Shown here: positions 55,981-64,000 of the stretch, in pieces
How positions within the stretch are numbered: position 1 is the first letter of the stretch
Layout: each line of letters begins with the position of its first letter
Source: Ampullaceana balthica
Taxonomy: Eukaryota; Mollusca; Gastropoda; Lymnaeidae
NCBI GenBank assembly: GCA_944989445.1
Contig: CALYLW010000020.1
Span: forward strand, 290,464 to 354,463
Length of the DNA stretch: 64,000 nucleotides
Direction of reading: 5' to 3'
The notes under the pieces: generated by a model
What the model saw: only the letters and a program-made list of their open reading frames with translations
Databases searched by the model: none
Told to the model about the DNA's origin: nothing
Made by a program: the position numbers and the translations under genes

Positions 55981-56209
55981 TAGTCAAAAACTTGGTTTTT
56001 TACGGGTTGTTTTTATTTATATTTTTTAATTTTTATATGTGCAGTGAAAGCCTTTTGGCAAGTTCAGGTGTTCAGAGAATACGAAAATTTGAGAGATCAT
56101 AAAGCTACGGACACGCATGTAAGCTAGAAACTGTTGGAAAATTAGATCGTTTTTGTCTGCTGTAATCGGTCGGTTCCTCTGTGAACTTCAATCGTAAATA
56201 CTGCACGCT

Positions 56210-56288
56210 ATGACGTTTAGCGCCAAGTTTTTCCTTAAGAAACGATTACTCATTCTGCTACTTGCCTTATTATACACTACTGATGCCA
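56210..56288 (+). CDS. Possible first coding exon of a secreted protein
   Basis: An ATG frame encodes a classic signal peptide: a basic start ending FFLKKR, hydrophobic LLILLLALLY, then TTDA with a small residue at the likely cleavage site. It ends at 56288 in front of GTAAGC, a good splice donor, in phase 1. It lies just downstream of a repeat copy and has no recognisable promoter. A phase-matched acceptor is at 57306. Without transcript data this remains a candidate. The family is unknown. Confidence 0.35.
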
Positions 56289-56689
56289 GTAAGCAAACCT
56301 TTTCAAATTTGAAATATGTGATGTAAACGTATCTAACGGATTAAACTTATGAATATCTGACAGGGATTCTAATGATCGGATACTGCAATTCAAAACCAAA
56401 CATTGCTGATAAGATACCCTTTTTAAAAAAAGTAATTTTTTAAATTTCCCAAACGTTTTTATTTATTTTTTCCCGTTAAACTTGTGAGATTTTCGGATAA
56501 TTACATGTTAGTTCAAAGCATTTCTTTCACCAGTGATTAACATGGAATGTTCAATTTATATTGTAATCTTCTCCCCTTCTCAAAACCCGATCTTTTGTTC
56601 TTGCTTGTAAGTTTTGTAAAGCGTGGTTTTGTGGTCTCCGTTTGTCATTTTGTATGTCATCTTGCTCAATGAGTAACAAAAATTGTGGA

Positions 56690-56909
56690 AACCCTCCCCC
56701 CTTTATATTCCGGGCAAGTGCAGATATCTGATCGACGTCGCGCAGCAGTTAAGATTTACCGAGCAGCAAATTTTGAGAAGTGTGATATTTTATGTGTGCT
56801 TGTTGGTATGAAATAATTATTGTTCACCAATAAACGGATGCTGTGCAATTTTGCTTACGAGTCTGTTATTTTGCACACTGTCCAACGAACCTTAGAGGGA
56901 ACATTGCCG
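56690..56909. mobile_element. hAT MITE, CAATGTTCCCT family, second copy
   Basis: Right end ccttagagggaacattgcc and internal blocks match 51395-51587. The left end is decayed near 56690. Confidence 0.55.
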
Positions 56910-57306
56910 CCCTCTCGCTTTACAGTCAATAAAACCAAACCGAGTTTTACATAAGGTATTCATCCTTTGACTTGAGCTGAACAAAATGCAAAATTGACCA
57001 AAGACAAAAGGCACACAGTACATTTAATGAATACATAAATTGTGTATTTCTTTTTTTTAAAATCCATTTTATTAGATCCACTAAATAGCACTGAATTATT
57101 TAAACGGGAAAAGCTGCCCAAGTTAAACCCTGACATCAGATCACACGAGTCTCGTATGTGATTTCTATTAGGGGAAGAAACTTGAATGTATGTAGTTCTT
57201 TCAATGATATACTTCTTTCAGGTAGGCTACACGTTCATATAATCTGGTTTACACATCTCGTTTTTTTATTGATCAGTCGAAATGCAGTTTTAATGTGTTT
57301 TTGCAG

Positions 57307-57500
57307 CTTGCATACCCTTCAACCCAAAGCTGCAGAGAATTATCAGCGCACATATTGTGGATGTCGAAATTACATTAAAGATGCTTTTTTTTTCGATTTC
57401 AAAATTTTATGAACTCACATTTTCACTATATTTCACACTGGCTATCTGCACAGCGATTCTTTCGATGGAAAATGTTAAAGATAAGCTGAGTGTAAATATA
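57307..57500 (+). CDS. Possible second exon following 56210-56288
   Basis: tgtgtttttgcag ends at 57306. Joining in phase 1 gives a frame open to 57656, starting with 'TCIPFNPKLQRIISAHIVDV'. The CxP start after a signal peptide faintly recalls NTR/TIMP-type proteins, but the second Cys of that motif is absent, so I do not name it. The 3' limit is uncertain because the sequence turns AT-rich after 57390. Confidence 0.15.
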
Positions 57501-57656
57501 TATTTTATGTTATTATCAAAGAGAATGAACCTTAAAACCTTAATCTTAAAACAAAAAAAATGTGTGTGTATGATAAATCACCCAAAAAAGTATCTTTTGC
57601 AATTAAAAGAATGTTGCGTGGGCAAAAAATATATACATTCTCAAAAAGTTTCGTAG

Positions 57657-58600
57657 CAATTGCTCAACGTCCTCAGAAAACTATGGAAAGTTGGATGAAG
57701 AAGCCCCAATAGCCTCAGGTACATTGCTGGTTGTTATAATAGCGTGCTTCACCCACTGTTTAATTGCCATCTCCGCCTAGATGCGGTGGAAATCTCATGA
57801 AACGTTGACTTTATCCTTGTGACGGCGATAAGTATGTGCAATGTCCATCTCCGTGTCAAGAAAGGCCAACAACAACAACTCTTGTTGTTTTGTTGTTTTT
57901 TTTTGTGTTTTTTTGTTGGTTTGTTTTGTTTTGGGGGGGGGTGGATTTTCCTAGTGAAATTACTAAAATAGTTTATATATTTAATCATTTATTCATTCTA
58001 TATATAATTAATAAAACTGAAACTCCTTCTCTCTTTCCCCTTTCATTGACTGTGTATGTGTGTGCTTACCACATGTTCATACACGGAAATGTTAAAAGAG
58101 AAATTTGCAAGGAGGATGGAAAATAAGAGTTTAAGTTGACTGGCTTTGTGCATTTAAAGTACATTTTATCTTCGGTGTTACGTATTCAGGTTTTGTCTAT
58201 GAATCCATCTATAACTATAGCTCAGCCCAAAGCGGCTTCTGGTGGACAGTAACCAGCAAATCACATTCCTTTAAAAAAACCGGTTTAAAAATTCCGAGAA
58301 CCCTTGATTATAAATATACATGTGTGATTCTACTTTATGATAAATTTTTCCGTGTATCTCTTAAGAAATAGATAGGCATTTATTTTGAAAAATCAAAATG
58401 AGAGGAACATCTTCAGTAATTCTTTAAATGTTGTCTTAACGGAACAATTTACCATGAAAAGATAAATGTAATTTAAATAAGATTTAAAAATAAAGTTTTA
58501 AAATTTCCTTTAAAGATTGTATATCATTAAGCTATTTGCTCTAAAAAGCAAAAAAATATGAAAGGATTTAAAAAAAGATTCCCGGCCCCCCCCCCACACA
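57657..58600. other. Unassigned
   Basis: T/G-rich simple sequence near 57880-57945. No gene recognised. Confidence 0.4.
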
Positions 58601-58603
58601 CAC

Positions 58604-58960
58604 ACATAATTATTATTATTATTATTTGTTCACTTATATAGTGAAGTACCCCAGCCTACAGCTGGGCTCACAGCGCTTTACAAACATGTTCAACAACTAC
58701 ATAAAGCACACTGCACTCTAAATCTTCCTAAACATAGTTACACACACAAAATTTCATATAAATGTTCAGAAATGGGCGCATCGCCGTCATAGACTGTTAA
58801 TCTGATGGAGCCATCCTTAGCGAAACATAACACAAAGTTGCCTTGTCAGGGGAGCTCACAATTTTTTAAGAGTTAACTGTCGTGAGTTTTCAGCGATATT
58901 TATCACGGGACAAGTACCTGGGTGCACGGCACGGGTTAATGATGACGGCATGTGCCTGTC
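58604..58960 (-). mobile_element. Retroelement-like repeat with (AAT)n tail
   Basis: On the minus strand the block ends in (AAT)n (58607-58626). It carries 'gggctcacagcgctttacaa' close to that tail, a phrase I associate with short dispersed invertebrate repeats. Only one copy is in the window, so it is unconfirmed. Confidence 0.4.
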
Positions 58961-59067
58961 AAACCTACCTGGATCTCAAGCTTTATGAAAGGTAATCATT
59001 TGAAGAACATGTAAACCATACATCATATAAGTAGAGTTAAAATGTATCAACGTATACCTTCGACCCA

Positions 59068-59155
59068 GTGGCGTAGCTTGGGTTAGTGTCACTCGGCGCG
59101 GTAAACTCATTGTATTAACACACACACACACACACCACACACACCCCGGTCAAAC
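59068..59155. mobile_element. hAT-like end fragment plus (CA)n
   Basis: cagtggcgtagcttgggtta resembles the 63242 family end. A (CA)n run is at 59119-59148. Confidence 0.5.
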
Positions 59156-60200
59156 TCCACTATAGTGAATGCCTTCTTTTTAAAATAAGAATTATTGTAC
59201 ATTGTACACTTAAACGATAACGAGAAAAAATAACGGTGCAAAGATGAAAATATCATTAGGACTTAAAGTCAGTTTTAGCTGGTAGAATTTATTTTTCTGA
59301 TCTTGAAAGCTTCAAGACTGCAAATCACTTCATCAAAATCAAATTTCTTTCACCACATTTCTTTACTTAGATATTTGTGTTGTGTCGGCACACTTTGACA
59401 ATCCCAGGGTGGATCGTAAATAGTTTTTTTTTATGATAATCAGTTTTGAAAGCTCTGATTACATGAAGTATCAGATTGTAAGAAATCACTGAATACTTTT
59501 TAAAAGAGTTTTGGAAGAGATGTTGGGAAATCCCATTCATCTATGAATTTCAGAACATCAAAACCTTACCAGTCTAAGACTTTGTGAAATCATTACCAGC
59601 TACTATTAAGTCTCTTCTACGCTTTGATAATTCTTTTGCTCAGCTCGTATAACTCATAGTAAATGTTCCATTCTCGGACCAGACACCAATAACACTTCTA
59701 GTTACACAAGATGATTGTACACTCTTGGCTTGAACAGTCCTAAATATACCTGGTACTTTTTAGACTGCTGTTGATCTGATCTGGAGTTTAGACTAAAAAT
59801 ATTCAAGACACTCTAAAATCTATAATTTTTTCTCCGGATATTTTCTTCTTATTTATATTTTTTGTTTTCTCTAACTCCCACATTTTTCTTAGAATTAAAA
59901 TCAATTTTTAATAGCCTATGTCACCATGTGACAATGCTTCTCATGCAAAGACAATTCCCCTGTATACGCTGCTGTGTAATATTAACCTTCCTAGATAAAT
60001 CAGTTTGAAATTATGTTTAGCATGTAAAACGTGAGAACACATTGTGCTTTGTGCCTCTGTGTTCAAATCCCCAAGAGGATCACTTATAGCTTCAATCGTC
60101 GCCACACGTTCATCACACTTGTTGCAACCCTTTCCAAGGAACTTTAAGGTTATTAAATTACGACATCTCATCTAAGCGAGGGTGCGTAAAGGATGAACGT
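59156..60200. other. Unassigned
   Basis: Nothing recognised. The minus-strand ORF 59941-60171 has no known motif. Confidence 0.4.
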
Positions 60201-60220
60201 ATTATGTCTAGAACACCAAC

Positions 60221-60687
60221 TGATATAATACAAGTATTGTCTGAATATCTCCATACTAATATAATACAAGTATTGTCTGAATATCTCCATACTAATATAA
60301 TACAAGTATTGTCTGAATATCTCCATACTAATCTAATACAAGTATTGTCTGAATATCTCCATACTAATATAATACAAGTATTGTCTGAATATCTCCATAC
60401 TAATATAATACAAGTATTGTCTGAATATCTCCATACTAATATAATACAAGTATTTTCTGAATATCTCCATACTAATATAATACAAGTATTGTCTGAATAT
60501 CTCCATACTAATATAATACAAGTATTTTCTGAATATCTCCATACTAATATAATACAAGTATTGTCTGAATATCTCCATACTAATATAATACAAGTATTTT
60601 CTGAATATCTCCATACTAATATAATACAAGTATTGTCTGAATATCTCCATACTAATATAATACAAGTATTGTCTGAATATCTCCATG
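60221..60687. repeat. 36-bp minisatellite, about 13 units
   Basis: The unit is built on aatataatacaagtatt(g/t)tctgaatatctccatact. As 36 is divisible by three, the plus strand reads a 12-residue repeat (NIIQVLSEYLHT) in a 163-codon ORF and the minus strand is also open. I treat it as a minisatellite because both strands are open and nothing else supports a gene. Confidence 0.93.
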
Positions 60688-60721
60688 GATTCTAAACATT
60701 ACAGCGGAATAATCAAAACCT

Positions 60722-61266
60722 TGAGCTGTCCGCTACAATATAGCTATAGTGTCTGAGCTGTCCGCTACATTATAGCTATAGTGTCTGAGCTGTCCACAAC
60801 ATTATAGCTATAGTGTCTGAGCTGTCCACTACATTATAGCTATAGTGTCTGAGCTGTCCGCTACATTATAGCTATAGAGTCTGAGCTGTCCACTACATTA
60901 TAGCTATAGTGTATGAGCTGTCCACTACATTATAGCTATAGTGTCTGAGCTGTCCGCTACATTATAGCTATAGTGTCTGAGCTGTCCGCTACATTATAGC
61001 TATAGTGTCTGAGCTGTCCACTACATTATAGCTATAGTGTCTGAGCTGTCCACTACATTATAGCTATAGTGTCTGAGCTGTCCACTATAACATTATAGCT
61101 ATAGTGTCTGAGCTGTCCACTACATTATAGCTATAGTGTCTGAGCTGTCCACTACATTATAGCTATAGTGTCTGAGCTGTCCACTACATTATAGCTATAG
61201 TGTCTGAGCTGTCCGCTACATTATAGCTATAGTGTCTGAGCTGTCCACTACATTATAGCTATAGTG
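60722..61266. repeat. 32-bp minisatellite, about 17 units
   Basis: The unit is built on ctgagctgtcc(a/g)ctacatt plus atagctatagtgt. Each unit contains the palindrome tatagctata. It begins only 35 bp after the previous array and has an unrelated sequence. Confidence 0.93.
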
Positions 61267-61399
61267 AATTGTGTGCCCCCTTTAAAGAGAAAACTCCAGG
61301 AAACACTTCAAATTTCTGATCACCTCACACATCTGATCACTTTTCGCGTCTGGTCAGATTAGAATGTGATAACGAAAATACATTCCAAAACACCTCTTA

Positions 61400-61678
61400 G
61401 GGCCCGTCCATAAAGTACGTCACGCTCCAGAGGGGGGAGGGGGTGTAAGAAAGTGTGACAGTTTGTGACAGGGGGATGGGGGGGTCCGGCCATGTGTGAC
61501 GTCACGCTGTTTTATATCAAATTTTAATTGTTTTGTTAATAAAAAAACACAATTTTTGTTCGAAAGTGTGACGTACTTTAGGAGGGGGGGGGTTCCGAGA
61601 TTTGTGACAGTTTGTGACAGGGGGAGGGGGGAGTTAAAAATGATCAAAAATAGCGTGACGTACTTTATGGATGGCCCC
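61400..61678. mobile_element. Short MITE, GGGCCCGTCCATAAA ends, copy 3
   Basis: 279 bp, TTA on both sides (61397-61399 and 61679-61681). The ends and G-rich subterminal blocks match 4221-6080 and 22195-23905, but the interior is much shorter. Confidence 0.85.
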
Positions 61679-61681
61679 TTA

Positions 61682-62270
61682 GTCGTTATATACATGAACA
61701 GCATCTCGTCCTCATCATTCTCCATAAGTTTTTTTTTCTCTCTTTTGGCTTTCTGGTAAAAAGCCATGTGTGGATGCTTACTGTAGATGTGCCTTAGGCG
61801 TAGTTATAGAGGAAAAACGTATTAAAATGGCGCCTCCTTAATGTATTTTTTAATTACGGTATATTAAATTAGGAAAAGCAATTCAATATTAAATTATAAA
61901 TTTGTATTCAAAGTTTCAAAAGTAAATACAATATATTACATGATTCCTACAGTCGCTGTCGTTAGCTGGCTTACATAGTCGACGAAAGTTAAAAAAAAAT
62001 CTTAATTGCACTGAGAAAAACTATTGAATGATCCAAATCAGAAGAAAACGAGTTTCTATGTTCACCTATAACAACAAATATGAGCAACTATCGCCCACAC
62101 CTTTCAAACTTAACTGCTATTGTTAATACAATTTGAAGAAAAATTCACAAATTCTGAAAAATATGATGTCCCAATAAAACGCAATATAATCGAGAAGATC
62201 CAAAGTTGGTTCAGGTAGCATTTTTCAAACTTTAAATTTCTTTAACCCTTTAGGTCAGTGTCGTATAATT
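61682..62270. other. Unassigned AT-rich stretch
   Basis: Nothing recognised. Confidence 0.4.
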
Positions 62271-62273
62271 TTT

Positions 62274-62303
62274 AACGCAATTTCCCATGGGAAAAATTGC
62301 GTT
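62274..62303. repeat. Hairpin AACGCAATTTCCCATGGG...
   Basis: aacgcaattt and aaattgcgtt pair around cccatggg. A related aaattgcgttt lies at 62943, and 62274-62960 might be one repeat. No other copy in the window. Confidence 0.45.
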
Positions 62304-63060
62304 TATATAATTGAAATTTATGTGCTGTCTGTTCAAGCTTGGACAATGAACTACTCCTGAACCATACCAGATAGAGGGTTCGGGTTTTTGCAAATATGTT
62401 AAGGAGGTCTCACGTATGTGCAAGGGCCAAGAAAATACCGAAAAGGTTTACTTGATTTCATGGAAAATCCCCCAAAAGAAAACCCCCCAAAAAATCAGTA
62501 TTTTGTCAATTTCTCGCCAACCATAATATATATCTGGTTGAAATAAACGCCAAACGATAGCTAACATTATTTAGAACAATGTTGGAGAAAGAATGTTTGA
62601 AAAAATCTCGTTTCGTTCGACTCCCGTAATTTTAGCAGCAACTCGTCGATAGCAATGACTCTGTCCAGTTCCACAATTATTGAATTGAGATGACTTTTAC
62701 TGTATTCTAGAATGATAGTAAATGGGGGTTTTCCGCTTTGTGAATGCTAATGTTAGACTGTTTCGCGGTGCGTGCGCATTATATTGACTCATTATTGGTG
62801 TGACGTAGCGTGAGGGGATATTACGTCAAAGAGAAAATTAGTAGGCAATTGATAGCGATTGTTTTGTTTAGTTTAAAATGACTTTTAATGTAATCTAGAA
62901 TAAATTCCCCCGAATAAAAAAAATTCGAAAATTCTTTGTTGGAAATTGCGTTTAAATACTCATTCCAATTTTTATTACTTGTTTTTAATTTTTTAAAATA
63001 AGTTCACTTTCGACGAATTGCGTTGACATATTTTTAGATAAAAGGATTTTAACGAAAATT
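62304..63060. other. Unassigned
   Basis: No gene recognised. 'gtgcgcattatattgac' near 62772 echoes the motif in the 18097-18545 element. Confidence 0.4.
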
Positions 63061-63092
63061 CATTTTTTTAAATGTTTGTTTGTTTCTTTTAG

Positions 63093-63202
63093 TCGTATCA
63101 AGCAACCTGAGACCCCCTGTTGAAGTAACCCGCAAAATTTCTTCTGCTGCTAAAGCCATCCATCACTTGTCAGTTCTCCAGGCATCTTACGATGTTGTCT
63201 GA
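63093..63202 (+). CDS. Possible terminal coding exon
   Basis: A long pyrimidine tract and TTTTAG end at 63092. After two bases completing a codon, the frame reads 'VSSNLRPPVEVTRKISSAAK' then AIHHLSVLQASYDVV and a TGA at 63200-63202. Composition and residue mix look protein-like and differ from the AT-rich surroundings. No upstream exon was found in the window, and the family is not recognised. Confidence 0.3.
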
Positions 63203-63241
63203 TTCTTCTAATCCACCTTAATCCTCCAAGGCAGTGGCGTC

Positions 63242-63790
63242 GCTAGGAGGGGCGCCGCCCCGCATGACACCCATCAGGGGGTGACACCCAAGCATAAATT
63301 TTTACTGTGTACAATTTTATGTCCGAAAAAAAAAGACACATTTTTTTCATCTAGAAATAATTTAAGGAATGCAATGAAATACGTTGAACGCGAAAACTTT
63401 TTATGATGAAAATATCAGTTAACCTGCAATTATAAAACATTTCCAACACACAAACAACATTAAACAAATTTGGAAAAAAGAAAGAAAAAAACTGTCGCAA
63501 GGGATAGATCATTAAAAAAGGCTGGACATGAAAGAGGCAGTGTTTTATGTTTTAAAAGATATGAAGCCATCAGGGCTTTGACACACCGACACCAAGGAAG
63601 AATCCCACCTCACGACTCCCTCCACAACAGCGGGGTGGGGGGAGTACGATTTTTATCCCCCCCCCCTTCCCCGCTCCCCCCCCCCTCCCCCAATTTTTTT
63701 TTAAAAAATAATAATCAAAAGATGGGTTTTCTTTGTTGATGTTTTTCTCGGGGAAAATTATGAATTCAATGTCTTTGAGTTAATATTTTG

Positions 63791-63830
<40 letters not shown>

Positions 63831-64000
63831 TTATTTATTTATTTATTAAAGGCATGAAAGCACAGATATGCATGTTTATATACAGGAAGTCCTCCGGTTA
63901 CGACGGTCACGAACGCGCCACCATACAGAATAATATTACACATTATTCCGTATTTTTAAATATTTTAAAAAATGTTTTTTTAAAATAGTTTTTCATGGGG
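63242..64000 (+). mobile_element. hAT-like element, CAGTGGCGTCGCTAG family, copy 3, running off the window
   Basis: Left end near 63235 (cagtggcgtcgctaggagg). It aligns with the reverse complement of 44860-45485 and, in part, with 24148-24547. It contains a C-run (63657-63690), (TA)n 63794-63826 with ATTT repeats, and the 'cctccggttacgacgg' block at 63892. Two short ORFs inside are not credible. Confidence 0.7.

Noticed and set aside
57307..57500. TIMP/NTR-domain protein
   Set aside because: The CxP start is suggestive, but the paired Cys and downstream pattern are missing; kept only as an unnamed candidate exon.
60204..60695. 163-codon repeat protein (NIIQVLSEYLHT units) and its 117-codon minus-strand mirror
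   Set aside because: A 36-bp minisatellite with no stop on either strand; no flanking gene structure.

Overview
This is an AT-rich animal nuclear segment, most likely from a gastropod mollusc (a heterobranch or pulmonate snail is my inference). It is dominated by mobile elements and holds few genes. Nothing prokaryotic is visible: there are no operons, ribosome-binding-site spacing, CRISPR or phage genes. The animal assignment rests on non-LTR elements with (GATAA)n tails, a tRNA-derived SINE, metazoan-type hAT, Helitron-like and LTR elements, and two intronless lophotrochozoan-style class A GPCRs.

Genes. The only well-supported intact host genes are two minus-strand, single-exon rhodopsin-family GPCRs (9473-10600 and 39037-40164). 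By hand count they are about 84% identical, and they lie in paralogous segments (about 8935-15875 and 38720-43655). A further paralogous pair (3400-4217 and 24550-26390) in the same order suggests one larger tandem duplication, later swollen by insertions. Two weaker gene signals are seen: a signal-peptide-like first exon ending at a splice donor (56210-56288) and a possible last exon (63093-63202).

Mobile elements by region. 1-2110: dispersed inverted-repeat repeats and a SINE. 4221-6080: an element with 3-bp target duplications. 6270-8703: a decayed hAT transposase split by a LINE. 14143-15156: a MITE and a larger inverted-repeat element, both private to one duplicon. 17150-19912: a cluster of small repeats plus a foldback element split by a LINE. 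20187-21725: a hAT pseudogene with a modular-end element inside. 22195-23905: a second copy of the 4221 element. 26425-27674: a 23-bp minisatellite. 28548-34304: an LTR element that retains only integrase, with a younger gag-only LTR element nested in it. 34909-38440: small hAT and foldback elements. 43745-46965: a hAT fragment, a GC-rich insert and a LINE endonuclease fragment. 50100-53407: a 33-bp repeat carrying a 56-bp palindrome, an internally deleted hAT element, a 260-bp inverted-repeat element and a Helitron-like element. 58600-61678: a retroelement-like repeat, two adjacent minisatellites and a short MITE. 63242-64000: an element running off the window.

The most useful signals are: (1) a SINE and a LINE sharing about 40 bp of 3' end plus the same (GATAA)n tail, which implies mobilisation in trans; (2) a nested pair of defective LTR elements, the younger with 307-bp LTRs differing at only two positions; (3) the duplicated GPCR segments, which act as empty-site controls and give exact insertion boundaries for several elements; (4) several unrelated elements whose ends are arrays of short degenerate modules; and (5) a 56-bp near-perfect palindrome flanked by TTA. 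I found no convincing new enzymatic or defence system.
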